Source of the DNA: Lachnospiraceae bacterium
Lineage (GTDB): Bacteria > Bacillota > Clostridia > Lachnospirales > Lachnospiraceae
NCBI GenBank assembly: GCA_016282915.1
Contig: JAEELW010000057.1
Location: forward strand, 1 to 44,622
Length of the DNA stretch: 44,622 nucleotides
Reading direction: 5' to 3'
The position numbers and the translations under genes are program-made. Under the pieces are notes generated by a model that saw nothing but the letters and a program-made list of their open reading frames with translations, did no database searches and was not told the origin of the DNA. Below, piece after piece: positions 1 through 8,805 of this stretch (positions are counted from its first letter, which is position 1; every line of letters starts with the position of its first letter).

Positions 1-435
1 GATATCGTTCAGGTTGCTGCGCAGCCCGTCCACATTCTGGGTGAAGCTTTCCTTGAATGCCTGGAATTCCCGGCTGGCTTTCAGCTTTTCAAAGTGGGAA
101 GGTTCCTCGAACTCCGACACGGTCACCGTGGGCTTTTCCTCTGCGAGTTCGATGCCGGTAAGGGCGCTCAGTAGCGAATCCGTGTCAGTGCCCATGATCG
201 TGGTATCAAGTCCGCCTGCGCCGCTCAGATCCACATCGTCTTCGGGGATCTCTTCCACCTCGTAATCCACAGGGTCCTCGATACGGATATCGTAGATCTC
301 GTAGGCTTCCAGTCTTCCGATCGAGCGCTCGGTAAGAACGGTTCCCTTCGGAAAGACCAGCTGGTTCGAGGCCGAGATGACATCCGTGGCCACCACCATC
401 CCCGCACGCAATACATCTGTCCTGACATGTTTCAT
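1..435 (-). CDS. N-terminal part of a probable HD-GYP/HD-domain signalling protein (runs off left edge)
   Basis: The first 145 codons of a minus-strand gene are present and the rest lies beyond position 1. ATG at 433-435 is preceded by GAGAGGA about 8 bases upstream. The N-terminus (MKHVRTDVLRAGMVVATDV, then a VFPKGTVLTERSIGRLEAY-type stretch and an acidic linker) looks like the small lead-in domain found before HD-GYP or HDIG phosphohydrolase domains in Clostridia. That family usually hydrolyses cyclic di-GMP or a similar signal. The catalytic HD motif itself is not in the window, so the assignment comes from the lead-in domain only. The gene follows the M23 peptidase gene by 42 bp and is probably co-transcribed with it and with the coiled-coil gene upstream. 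No cysteine or membrane segment is visible in this part. Confidence 0.6.
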   Translation of the reverse strand, partial: MKHVRTDVLRAGMVVATDVISASNQLVFPKGTVLTERSIGRLEAYEIYDIRIEDPVDYEVEEIPEDDVDLSGAGGLDTTIMGTDTDSLLSALTGIELAEEKPTVTVSEFEEPSHFEKLKASREFQAFKESFTQNVDGLRSNLNDI

Positions 436-477
436 AGGCTTATCCTCTCGCTATATTCTATAGTCTCAGATAAGAAA

Positions 478-2055
478 CTAAAAACTCACATAATTCCTCG
501 GATCCTGTGCAACGCCGTTGATGCGGATCTCGAAATGCAGATGCGGTCCCGTACTGTTTCCGGTAGAGCCGGAAAGCGCCAGTGTCTGTCCCTGGTTCAC
601 ATACTGTCCGACGGAAACCAGTACGCGGCTTAAGTGTGCATAGCGGGTCTCCCAGCCGTCCGGATGCCGGATCGTGACCAGATAGCCGTAACCGCCGGCC
701 CAGCCCGCATGTGTGACCGTTCCCGCCGAGGCCGCCCAGATGGTCGTTCCGGTAGGTGTTGCGATATCCAGGCCCTGATGATTGGTGGAACCGATACCGC
801 CCGGCGAGCCTCTGCGTCCGAAGCCGGAGGAGATACGTCCGCCGGCCAGCGGCTTGATGTAGGTCGGCGGCACCTTGGTGCCCTTCTCCACCAGTTTGGC
901 CACAGCCTCCATCCCCACTTCCTCGTAGAGGACCTCGCTGCTCTCCACGTCCGTATTCTTCCGCGTGATCATGCTCACGGTCTCGTGATAGCCCGCGGAA
1001 GGCTGCCGGATCGTCTCGGCTTTGCTGGTGTACCAGTCGTCGTTGTAAATGTATTCGGTAGGCAGGTCGAAGACCTCATCCTTACGCGTGGTCTCGGTCC
1101 AGATCACGGAGAGCTCCGGTTCGGGCACCGTGATGACCAGCTCCTGTCCCACGCGTATGATGGAATTTTCACTTTCCAACGTATCGTTCAACGCGATGAT
1201 GCGGTCCAGGGGCAGCCCCACCTTCAGCGAAATGCCCGAAAGCGTATCGCCGCTCTGTACCTCATAGATCTGCTGCAGCTCCTGCAGTTCCGTCAGCCGG
1301 CTTCTGGCCGCCTCAAAATCAATGATATCCTCAGTCGGAAGATAGGCCTCCACGATCTCGATGGTCTCGGAAAAATGCATCTCCTTGATGCCGTAATCGT
1401 AGGAATCAAAACCGGTGGTGGCTTTGGAGAAATCCCAGTCATTTTCATCCGTCAGCGTTGCCGCACCGCCGAAGTCCAGAAGAGAGGACTCTTCTTCCTC
1501 CTCCTTTTTCCCCTGCACCACGGGAACAAGGACATTCAGTTCCCGGCTGCGGTCATTGACCAGCTCAACCTGAAAATCCCCGGATTCATCATAAACGGAA
1601 ATGGTCTCCTGAAAGATGTCGCGTACTTCTTCCGCCGAATTGACGTTGACCATGGTCTCGCCGACTTTGATGGAATAGGCTTTGGAGTATTCGGGCGTCG
1701 CATGGGCAGCGATCTGCTCCTTCATGCGTTCCTTGATATCGCTGCTCTCGTTGATCTCGCCGACCAGCAGCTCTTCCCCTTCGTATGTGAGCTCCGGCAT
1801 GGGGACAAAACTCATGCTGCCGCGTTCCTGCGCCAGCTCCCGGCGCGCTTCCCGGTACAGACTGCCCATCTGCTTCAGGTCCCCGATGACCCCCATCTCC
1901 ACGCCGTCCAGAAAGACCGTAAAGCGGTTCTCACCTTCTTCATGCCACCATTCGATCACGGGCATCAGGAAAATAAAAACAGCTGCGCATACGATGGCGG
2001 TACGTAGCACGGTCACCGTGCGCAGCTTTCTGTATTTTGATACTCTCTTGTGCAT
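478..2055 (-). CDS. Membrane-anchored LysM/G5/M23 peptidoglycan endopeptidase
   Basis: This 525-residue protein should sit in the membrane with its enzyme outside and cut cross-bridges or stem peptides in peptidoglycan. Residues about 17-36 form one hydrophobic anchor after a basic N-terminus. Residues about 40-260 match nothing I recognise. A LysM domain starts near residue 264 (YEVQSGDTLSGISLKVG), a G5-like segment follows at about 313-390, and an M23 (LytM/lysostaphin type) domain fills the C-terminus. The zinc ligands are visible: H426 and D430 in NHQGLDIA, and H507 in the HLHFEI motif, with H505 as the usual second catalytic histidine. All key residues are present, so it should be active rather than an EnvC-like activator. 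It lies 17 bp after the tail-anchored coiled-coil gene and 42 bp before the signalling gene. The order suggests a wall-remodelling or cell-shape operon, which is inference. Confidence 0.9.
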   Translation of the reverse strand: MHKRVSKYRKLRTVTVLRTAIVCAAVFIFLMPVIEWWHEEGENRFTVFLDGVEMGVIGDLKQMGSLYREARRELAQERGSMSFVPMPELTYEGEELLVGEINESSDIKERMKEQIAAHATPEYSKAYSIKVGETMVNVNSAEEVRDIFQETISVYDESGDFQVELVNDRSRELNVLVPVVQGKKEEEEESSLLDFGGAATLTDENDWDFSKATTGFDSYDYGIKEMHFSETIEIVEAYLPTEDIIDFEAARSRLTELQELQQIYEVQSGDTLSGISLKVGLPLDRIIALNDTLESENSIIRVGQELVITVPEPELSVIWTETTRKDEVFDLPTEYIYNDDWYTSKAETIRQPSAGYHETVSMITRKNTDVESSEVLYEEVGMEAVAKLVEKGTKVPPTYIKPLAGGRISSGFGRRGSPGGIGSTNHQGLDIATPTGTTIWAASAGTVTHAGWAGGYGYLVTIRHPDGWETRYAHLSRVLVSVGQYVNQGQTLALSGSTGNSTGPHLHFEIRINGVAQDPRNYVSF

Positions 2056-2072
2056 TTCTCTGCTGCTGTTCC

Positions 2073-4502
2073 TTACCAGGGGAAGATATGGAAGATATTC
2101 AGCACCGTAAGCGCCAGCAGCACCAGGGTAAAGATCAGGTCAATGATCACCAGCGCCTTGATCTTCCCTACCCGTGCTCCCACGGACTGGCTTACGCCTT
2201 CCACACTCTCCTTCTGTTTATCGTTCTTCTCGTTGATGACGGCCTGCACGTTCCGGTATACCTTTACGCTTTCCTTGTGCATAAAGTCTTCGACCGCCTT
2301 GAAACGTTCTTCCAGCGCCTGCTTCGTCTGCTCGTCTTTCTCGGCCTCGATTCTGGCCTTCTCCTCCTCGTCTGCCTTTGAAGGCATGTTCGCGTTGATC
2401 CGCTGCATGAACTGGACGATCTCTTTATTGTCCTGCTTCAGGCCATAGATCCCGCTGTCCACCGCAGCCTTCACCGTACTCTTGCTCTCGTCCGTACTCG
2501 TCTTCAGACTGCGGATATTCGTCGCGATCTCGGTCTGGCGGGAGATCAGGCTGGCCACGGACTGCTTCAGCTCCTCATTCACGGGTGCCGCTACGGGCTG
2601 TGCCGTACGCATCTCGGTGATCTCGGTCTTGGCCGCCTGCAGCACATTGTAGATCTCCTGCAATGCGTTCTTGCTCTCTTCCTGTCCGCCCAGAAGGCTT
2701 CCGATCCCTTCCGTCGTCTTGCCGGAAGCTTCCTGCAATGCACTGATGCTCTCGCTCACACTTCCGTTATCCTCTTTCAGCGCGCTGAGACGCTCCTGCG
2801 TAGCTCCGTTTTCCTCCTGCAGACGGTTCAGCGCCGCCACCAGTCCGGAAGTGAGTTCATCCGATTCCGGCTTTTCCTTAAGGCTTTCAACGGCTGCCTT
2901 CAGTTCGGAAACCGCCTCCAGCACACCCGCTTTCAGCTCCTCCTGATCGTCCTTCGTTCCAACGCGGCCGACAGCTTCCTTCAGCTCGTTCAGCGATTCC
3001 GTCACTCCTGCGGAAAGCTCTGCCTGATCGTCCTTTGTCCCGACTCGGCCGACGGCTTCCTTCAGTTCTTTCAGTGCTTCCGTTACTCCCGCGGAAAGCT
3101 CTGCCTGATCGTCCTTTGTCCCGACCCGGCCGACGGCTTCCTTCAGCTCGTTCAGTGCTTCCGTCACTCCTGCGGAAAGCTCTGCCTGATCGTCCTTTGT
3201 CCCGACCCGGCCGACGGCTTCCTTCAGCTCGTTCAGTTTATCCGTTACTTCCAGGGCAAATATTTCCTGGTCGTCCTTCGATGCTGCGCGGGCGACGGCT
3301 TCCTTCAGCTCATCCAGCGCTACCGTCATTCCCGCAGAAAGCTCTGCCTGTCCACCCTTTGCTTCCACACGCGCGAGCGCTTCTTTCAGCTCGGCCAGCT
3401 TTTCGTTCAGCTCCGAAGCAAACTCATCCTGATCAGCTTTCGTTCCGATACGGCCGACACTTTCCTTCAGCTCGTACAGTTTTTCCGACACATCCGAGGC
3501 AAGCTCGTCCTGCCCCGCATTCTCACCTATGCCGCTTACGGCAGATTTCAGCTCATTTAAGGAATCCTGGGTCTGCGCATTGGTCGTTGTGAGCGCGGAC
3601 AGGATCTCCTGCGTCAGACCGTCGATCTTGGACTGCTGCTTCAGTTCTTCCACCAGCGAACTGATCTGCTCACTGGTATTGCGCAGTTCATCCATCAGCT
3701 CCGGAGAGACCTCGGCCACGGGAGCTTCCCTCGTCACGCCCTCTTCCAGGCTCTGTCCCAGCCCCTGCACCCTGCTCAGGATCGTTGCAAGGCTTTCCTC
3801 CGCATTGGTGCCGTTCTGGCTGATCTCAAAGAGACGGTCGTTCAGGCTGTCCCCCTGTTCCCGGAGGACATCGGTCTGCTCGCGCAGACTGTCAAACTGC
3901 TCATGCAGCGCATTATTCTGTTCGCGCAGCTCTTCATTCTGCTCACGCAGGCTCTCGTTCTGTGCCTGCAGCAGTGTATTCTGCTCACGTATCCCTTCAA
4001 TGGCCTCTTTCAGGCCGTTCACACCGTCTTTCAGTTCTTCCACGCTGTTGCGCATGGTATCGGCCGAGCTCTGCACGGCTACCGCGGAATTGCGTACATC
4101 CTCGGTAGACTGACGCATCTCGTCCGTGGGCTGGCGGAGTATGTTCTGCATGGTCTCCGTCATGACATGCAGCATGCTCTCATCCATATTGCTGACGGCC
4201 TCTTCCATTGCACGGGTGACCGCATCCGTCATCTCTCTGGATACTTCCACCGTATTGGCACCGTCACGGGCCTCGATCTGAAGGGTGCGCACTTTTTCGA
4301 TGCTCTCGTCTACAAGTGCGTACATCTTCTCTGTCAATTCGGTATTCTTGTAGTTCAGCTTGCGCATCTCCTGCAGCACGGCCTCATAAGCCTCCACCTG
4401 CTCCTGCAGATTCTGCATCTGTGCGCTTTCGGCCTGCGAATTGGCGCGGATCATGTCCTGTGCGTTATACTTCTCCGCAAGTTTATCCATAAAATTATCC
4501 AT
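2073..4502 (-). CDS. Tail-anchored coiled-coil protein with nine 27-residue repeats
   Basis: I do not recognise a named family for this 809-residue protein. It has no signal peptide. Residues about 1-170 are helical and charged. A strongly heptad-like stretch at about 170-225 repeats LREQNEELREQN-type units. Residues 317-559 are nine tandem 27-residue units, most beginning ELKEAVGRVGTKDDQ and ending near SAGVTEALN. More predicted coiled coil follows, and a single hydrophobic segment at about 784-806 lies at the very C-terminus. It is therefore predicted to be anchored by its tail with a long cytoplasmic rod. ATG at 4502 has a clear AGGAGG ribosome site and a good promoter upstream. The gene is followed 17 bp later by the M23 peptidase, so a scaffold role for envelope work is plausible but unproven. 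Phage tape-measure or chemoreceptor-like proteins were considered; no supporting neighbours or domains are visible. Confidence 0.85.
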   Translation of the reverse strand: MDNFMDKLAEKYNAQDMIRANSQAESAQMQNLQEQVEAYEAVLQEMRKLNYKNTELTEKMYALVDESIEKVRTLQIEARDGANTVEVSREMTDAVTRAMEEAVSNMDESMLHVMTETMQNILRQPTDEMRQSTEDVRNSAVAVQSSADTMRNSVEELKDGVNGLKEAIEGIREQNTLLQAQNESLREQNEELREQNNALHEQFDSLREQTDVLREQGDSLNDRLFEISQNGTNAEESLATILSRVQGLGQSLEEGVTREAPVAEVSPELMDELRNTSEQISSLVEELKQQSKIDGLTQEILSALTTTNAQTQDSLNELKSAVSGIGENAGQDELASDVSEKLYELKESVGRIGTKADQDEFASELNEKLAELKEALARVEAKGGQAELSAGMTVALDELKEAVARAASKDDQEIFALEVTDKLNELKEAVGRVGTKDDQAELSAGVTEALNELKEAVGRVGTKDDQAELSAGVTEALKELKEAVGRVGTKDDQAELSAGVTESLNELKEAVGRVGTKDDQEELKAGVLEAVSELKAAVESLKEKPESDELTSGLVAALNRLQEENGATQERLSALKEDNGSVSESISALQEASGKTTEGIGSLLGGQEESKNALQEIYNVLQAAKTEITEMRTAQPVAAPVNEELKQSVASLISRQTEIATNIRSLKTSTDESKSTVKAAVDSGIYGLKQDNKEIVQFMQRINANMPSKADEEEKARIEAEKDEQTKQALEERFKAVEDFMHKESVKVYRNVQAVINEKNDKQKESVEGVSQSVGARVGKIKALVIIDLIFTLVLLALTVLNIFHIFPW
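2826..3554 (-). repeat. Nine in-frame 81-bp tandem repeats inside the coiled-coil gene
   Basis: Nine consecutive 81-bp units encode residues 317-559. Four consecutive units (about 2907-3230) are almost identical in protein and very close in DNA, while the outer units have drifted. This pattern suggests recent copy-number change in the middle of the array by recombination or slippage. Period and frame are conserved throughout, so the array is protein-coding and not a CRISPR or satellite. Confidence 0.9.
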
Positions 4503-4558
4503 TGCTTCCTCCTGAATACCTGTTTCCGCCCGGCGGATCTGGTTTACATACTTTTATC

Positions 4559-4587
4559 ATTCTACCAAAACAGAGCTTATTTTACAA
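4559..4587 (-). promoter_or_regulatory. Sigma-A-type promoter of the coiled-coil/M23 operon
   Basis: Read on the minus strand, TTGTAA is separated by 17 bp from TAGAAT, about 57 bp before the ATG at 4502. The surrounding 4503-4740 stretch is AT-rich. No other gene is supported in the 382-bp gap 4503-4884. The gap also holds, at 4745-4790 on the minus strand, two AGGAGG-like ribosome sites without a convincing reading frame, and a terminator at 4800-4850. Confidence 0.6.
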
Positions 4588-4799
4588 TGCAAAAATGCGC
4601 AAATCTTTGCTTCTTTCCGCACTTCTTTACATGAAATTTACCGCGTGTTCATATTCTATTCATATTTACGGGATAGAATGTACGTAGAGTTAAAAACTAC
4701 ATCGCATATACAGCGATCTTTGAAAAAGCAATTTTCCGGTTTATGTGTCCGGGTACCTCCTACAAGCCCGGGCACACCTCCTTTCTAGTTTTGCAATAT

Positions 4800-4850
4800 A
4801 CGAAAAAACCCCGTACCGCGTTCTCCTCAACCGGGCCGGGGTTTTTTCGT
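4800..4850 (-). terminator. Intrinsic terminator after sufU (symmetrical, probably bidirectional)
   Basis: A perfect 14-bp inverted repeat (ACGAAAAAACCCCG at 4800-4813 and its complement at 4837-4850) flanks a 23-base loop. Each arm carries a run of six A or T, so it works as an A-tract/stem/T-tract terminator on either strand. It lies 35 bp beyond the sufU stop codon. Confidence 0.85.
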
Positions 4851-4884
4851 ACTTCTCCGCAAAAAACACCTGAGGCGGAAGCTT

Positions 4885-5316
4885 CTATTCCGCTTCCGTC
4901 AGCATCTCCTTTAAGGTACGCCAGGCCAGCGTAGCGCATTTTACACGGGCCGGCATATGGGCGATCCCTTCCAGCGCCGCCGATTCCTCCAGCATTTCCA
5001 GCTGCTCTTCCGTGGCATTACCGCGGATCATGTCCATGAATGCATCCGCAAGTTCCAGGGCTTCCTCACGGCTTTTTCCGATCACCAGCTCCAGCATCAT
5101 GTCCGTCGCCGCCTGCGAGATGGCACAGCCGCTGCCGTCGAAAGCCCCGTCCGTAAGGATGCCGTTGTCATCAAAAACAAGGGACAGCTTTATATCATCG
5201 CCGCAGCTGGGATTCACGCCGTCTCTGGTACAGCTGGCCCTCGGCAGCATCCCCCGGTGATCCGGATGCAGATTATGTTCGTTTACGATCTCACGATACA
5301 GTTCCTTAAGCTCCAA
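4885..5316 (-). CDS. sufU: SufU, zinc-dependent sulfur-transfer / Fe-S assembly protein
   Basis: SufU takes sulfur from the cysteine desulfurase SufS and passes it to the SufBCD scaffold in Gram-positive bacteria. The 143-residue protein has the family's ligand set: C38 in the CGDD motif with D40, C64 in GSGCAIS, and C127 in the VKCATLAW motif. The gap between the first two cysteines is longer than in IscU, which is the mark of SufU. It overlaps the 3' end of sufS by 11 bp and is therefore translationally coupled to it. It is the last gene of its transcription unit and is followed by a strong terminator. The unusual point is that sufS-sufU are separated from sufCBD by four envelope genes. Confidence 0.93.
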   Translation of the reverse strand: MELKELYREIVNEHNLHPDHRGMLPRASCTRDGVNPSCGDDIKLSLVFDDNGILTDGAFDGSGCAISQAATDMMLELVIGKSREEALELADAFMDMIRGNATEEQLEMLEESAALEGIAHMPARVKCATLAWRTLKEMLTEAE

Positions 5317-6547
5317 AGCCGAGCCACCCCCTTACTTTTCCGACGGCCTCCACAAAACGCCGCGCTTCCTCTTCGGTGTTGTAAAAAGCGACGCTGGCCC
5401 TGGCCGTGGCACGGAATTCCATCCCGTATCTTTCCTGCAGGTATTCCATCAAAGGCTGTGCACAGTGATGGCCCGCGCGGATCGCGATCCCTTCCTCGTC
5501 CAGCACCGAAGCCACATCATGCGGATGACAGCCCGCGATATTGAAGGTGACGATGCCGTGATGATCCTCCGCTTCCGGAGCCCCGTAAACCTGCACCTCC
5601 GGGATCGCACGAAGCCCTTCCAGTATGATGCGCACCACTTTTGCCTCCTGCTCTTCGATGGCCTCATATCCGAGCGCTTCCACATAATCCAGCGCTGCTG
5701 CCAGTCCCACCGCATCCGCGGCGTTGACGGTCCCCGCTTCAAAGCGGTGCGGCAGCTCCGCATAAGTGGCGGAATCGCGTTTTACATATTCGATCATCTC
5801 TCCGCCACGCAGAAACGGCGGCATTTTCTCCAGGAGCTCCCTCTTTGCATAAAGCACGCCGATCCCCATGGGACCCGGGAGCTTGTGTCCCGAAAAGGCA
5901 TAAAAATCACAGTTGATCTCCTGCACGTCCGTATGCATATGGGGCAGCCCCTGTGCCCCGTCCACCAGAAGCACCGCACCGGCTTCATGCGCCAGCCCCG
6001 CCGCTTCCCGTATGGGCAGAGCCGTTCCCAGCACATTGGATACCTGGGCGAGCGCCACGATGCGCGTCCGCTCTCCGATGGCTTCCTTCAGCATTTCTTC
6101 TGTGATGCGCCCGTCGTCATCCGGCTCCAGAAAGCGCAGCTTCGCGCCCTTCGCCTGTGCGGCCATCTGCCAGGGAAGCAGATTGGAATGATGCTCCGAC
6201 ACCGAAAGGACGATCTCGTCCCCTTCCTTCAGCGTGGATAAGGCATAGCTGTATGCCACCAGGTTGATGGCCTCGGTGGTATTGCGCACAAAGATGATCT
6301 CGGCGTCCTCGCGGGCGTTCAGCCAGCGCGCCACACGATGCCTGGCGTTCTCATAAGCGTCCGTCGCCTGCACGCTCCAGGCATAAAGCCCCCGCAGAGG
6401 ATTGGCATTATGCGTGGTATAAAAATCCTCAATGGCATCCAGGACCTGCCGCGGCCGCTGACAGGTTGCCGCATTGTCAAAATAGATCACCTCTCCCGAT
6501 GCGAGGATCGGGAAATCCTTTCGTATCAAAGAAAGATCTTTTTTCAT
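5306..6547 (-). CDS. sufS: SufS cysteine desulfurase (PLP enzyme, group II)
   Basis: SufS converts cysteine to alanine and carries the removed sulfur as a persulfide that is handed to SufU. The lysine that binds pyridoxal phosphate is K222 in SGHKLPGP. The persulfide cysteine is C362 in RAGHHCAQP, the short-loop form typical of group II (SufS) enzymes. I chose ATG at 6547 because GGAGAG lies 8 bases upstream. A GTG three codons earlier (6556) overlaps the stop of the M15 peptidase gene by 4 bp but has the same ribosome site almost on top of it. Either start gives a full-length enzyme of about 413-416 residues. The close junction shows it is expressed together with the upstream envelope genes. 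Confidence 0.95.
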   Translation of the reverse strand: MKKDLSLIRKDFPILASGEVIYFDNAATCQRPRQVLDAIEDFYTTHNANPLRGLYAWSVQATDAYENARHRVARWLNAREDAEIIFVRNTTEAINLVAYSYALSTLKEGDEIVLSVSEHHSNLLPWQMAAQAKGAKLRFLEPDDDGRITEEMLKEAIGERTRIVALAQVSNVLGTALPIREAAGLAHEAGAVLLVDGAQGLPHMHTDVQEINCDFYAFSGHKLPGPMGIGVLYAKRELLEKMPPFLRGGEMIEYVKRDSATYAELPHRFEAGTVNAADAVGLAAALDYVEALGYEAIEEQEAKVVRIILEGLRAIPEVQVYGAPEAEDHHGIVTFNIAGCHPHDVASVLDEEGIAIRAGHHCAQPLMEYLQERYGMEFRATARASVAFYNTEEEARRFVEAVGKVRGWLGFGA

Positions 6548-6552
6548 AACTC

Positions 6553-8805
6553 TCACTCTCCGATCAGGAATCCGGCACTGTCAAAATGCCGTTCATTGCC
6601 GCCGGCGCCGATGCTCGTATCCCTCAGATAGGAACCGTCCGCCCTGCGGTAGCGCAGCCCGCGGTCCGTGATCTTCCAGCCTTCCACGGATACGCCGTTC
6701 TGTACCGAAGCGGGCTTCAGCGCCGCATACACCTCATCATCCTGGAAATGCCACCACTCGCTGGAGAGTCCGGCAAACCCCACGGAAAACATATATTCCT
6801 TCAGCATATTCGCAAGCTCGTTATTGGCCGACTGCGCCGAATGATAGCTCAGATCGTGCATCGCCGTCTGCATCTTCAGCTCTTCGCCGGTATCGGCGCG
6901 CTCCAGCGTCAGATCCAGTGCCACGCCGTAATTGTGTCTGGAGCCGGACTGCGCAAGAAATGCGTTCAGTCCGTAGCCGCCTTTGGTCATCAGCTCGCGG
7001 TAGGTAAAATCCGCCACCATCTCAGGATCGTATTCGGTACCGTCCGGGAAATAGTAATGCGTGCCTCCCTCTTCATCCACAAGCGTAAACGGCTGTCCGG
7101 GCTCGTGTCCTTCTTCCGGTTCTACCGGCTCCCTCTCTTCCATCGCTTCCATCTCTTCGGTCATATAGCGGGGAGTCCTTTCGGCCAGGAAGGTCTCCAG
7201 ATGCACTCTTTCAAAAGGATCGGCCGGAGCAAAGTTGTCCAGCTGCGCTTCGGTCATATCGTAGATGGCCCGCGTCGTCACGTAGGGCCGGAAGGAATCG
7301 TAGATCTTGATGCGGTAGCCGTCCTGCAGCGTCTTCTGCGCCGCCTCGCCCAGACGCTTCGCCACGGGATAGAGCAGGGGTACCAGAAAGCTTCCGTCGG
7401 AAAGCAGGACATTTTCATAGCCCACGCATACCGTACCGGAAATGCCGCGCAGTCCGTAGTCATGTGCCAGATAGATCGACGAATAGCTGTTCGTGATATC
7501 GTAATCGCACAGATCCCCCAGGTATTCCGGCAGGTTGATCATGCATTCGTCACTGCCGATATAGGCTTCGCCGTATTCCGAGTAGACCTTGAAGCTGTCT
7601 CCTTCCTCTTCCATGACACACATGGCCGTGCCCGCCGGGATCGTACACAGGACATTCTTTCCGGCCGCATCGGTGGTGAGCTTCGTCTCCTTTGTCGACC
7701 ATACCGTCGCATGGAGCGGCGTGATCCCCGTATGTACGCGGAGCTCCGCCTGTACCGACGCCATATTGCCGTAGCTTAAGGAAACCACGCGGAAGCTGTG
7801 ATAACGGCTGGCTCCGAGGCGCTCTGTCTCGTATACACGCTCATCCCCGGGCTCGTATTCCGCCAGGGTCTCCCATACATTCGTTTCCTCATCCAGCTTC
7901 TGCACGCGGTAACCGCGGCCGGCCGTTTCGCTCCAGCGTATGCGGTAACGGTTTTCTTCCAGGGCCTCCTGTTCCAGCACCAGATCCGTAGTGAGCAGGT
8001 CATTGCGCCGCAGCGTCACCGTATCATTCAGATCCTCCCAGATCCTCAGATGATCCTCCACACGCTCCGCCCGCAGCAGGAAACTGATCTCTTCATCCTC
8101 TCCGGGGACCGGAAAATCCTGATCGTCGCCGAAACGCACCACCATCTCGCCATAGCCGCGTTCCCGCTCATAAAGCGTGGCGTATTCCATCTGCGACACT
8201 TCTTCGAGCATACTGTCGGGCTTCATCAGATAGAGATGATAGACATCGTCCGCCCCGCCGCTGCAGCAGACGGTAAGCGTCCGCTTTTCCGGATCCACAC
8301 GCCATTCCGGCGTATATCGCTCCGGCACACGGAAGGCCGAAGTCAGCTGCAGTGGCAGACCGTCCACCGTACGTACGGACAGGCCGAGCATCTTATAAGC
8401 CCTGCGCGGCGTGATCCTCAGTGTCAGCGGCGTCTGCTCCGGCAGATCCGCCGGCAGCATGCACTCCGCTGTTTCCGTTTCCTCATCATAGACCGCCTGC
8501 CCTTCCGCATCCTTTCCGGAGAAAAGCTCCACACGGTAGGAAGTGGCCGTTTCCGACGCATTCCAGAACGCATGCCAGCCCGCGTTCTCCCTGCGCAGGG
8601 AGACCATGGTATCGGAAGGCAGCTGCGGTGTGATACCGCCGGCGATCCCGGAGGTAAACAGAAAAAGAACCATGAGCAGCAGTACCGAAAGCACCGCCGT
8701 CACGATCATCAGCACCCGGTTGCGCATCCGCAGGCTCTTCCTGACGGACCGTGCAGGCTTCGGGTGATTATTTAACTCTGACTGTTGTCTGTCTTCGATC
8801 TTCAT
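6553..8805 (-). CDS. Membrane-anchored M15 (VanX/VanY-type) D-Ala peptidase with SH3-like and fibronectin-like regions
   Basis: This 750-residue protein has a basic N-terminus and one membrane anchor at about 30-52. Residues about 60-350 look like two or three beta-sandwich (fibronectin-like) modules, with VYHLYLM- and YRVQKLD-type strands. An SH3-like region occupies about 365-435. The C-terminal half is a zinc peptidase of family M15, which trims D-alanine from peptidoglycan precursors or stem peptides. Its ligands are visible: H624 and D631 in SRHNYGVALD, E683 and H686 in SEWWHF. The last 40 residues (WKITDRGLRYRRADGSYLRD) resemble a wall-binding repeat. ATG at 8805 overlaps the acyltransferase stop in an ATGA and has AGGAAAG upstream. 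VanX or VanY activity cannot be told apart here, and no vanHA or regulator genes are near, so it is not evidence of vancomycin resistance. Confidence 0.85.
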   Translation of the reverse strand: MKIEDRQQSELNNHPKPARSVRKSLRMRNRVLMIVTAVLSVLLLMVLFLFTSGIAGGITPQLPSDTMVSLRRENAGWHAFWNASETATSYRVELFSGKDAEGQAVYDEETETAECMLPADLPEQTPLTLRITPRRAYKMLGLSVRTVDGLPLQLTSAFRVPERYTPEWRVDPEKRTLTVCCSGGADDVYHLYLMKPDSMLEEVSQMEYATLYERERGYGEMVVRFGDDQDFPVPGEDEEISFLLRAERVEDHLRIWEDLNDTVTLRRNDLLTTDLVLEQEALEENRYRIRWSETAGRGYRVQKLDEETNVWETLAEYEPGDERVYETERLGASRYHSFRVVSLSYGNMASVQAELRVHTGITPLHATVWSTKETKLTTDAAGKNVLCTIPAGTAMCVMEEEGDSFKVYSEYGEAYIGSDECMINLPEYLGDLCDYDITNSYSSIYLAHDYGLRGISGTVCVGYENVLLSDGSFLVPLLYPVAKRLGEAAQKTLQDGYRIKIYDSFRPYVTTRAIYDMTEAQLDNFAPADPFERVHLETFLAERTPRYMTEEMEAMEEREPVEPEEGHEPGQPFTLVDEEGGTHYYFPDGTEYDPEMVADFTYRELMTKGGYGLNAFLAQSGSRHNYGVALDLTLERADTGEELKMQTAMHDLSYHSAQSANNELANMLKEYMFSVGFAGLSSEWWHFQDDEVYAALKPASVQNGVSVEGWKITDRGLRYRRADGSYLRDTSIGAGGNERHFDSAGFLIGE

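Noticed and set aside
634-2007. 457-codon open frame antisense to the M23 peptidase gene
   Set aside because: The opposite strand encodes LysM, G5 and M23 domains with all catalytic residues; this frame has no recognisable motif.
2826-3554. CRISPR-like or satellite repeat array
   Set aside because: The period is 81 bp without spacers and stays in frame with a helical protein repeat.
4743-4934. 63-codon plus-strand frame across the sufU terminator
   Set aside because: It runs through a clear terminator into antisense of sufU, and has no ribosome site for the plus strand.
6553-8805. Vancomycin-resistance VanX/VanY
   Set aside because: The M15 site is present, but there is no vanH, vanA/B, vanR or vanS nearby and the multi-domain layout is that of housekeeping wall peptidases.
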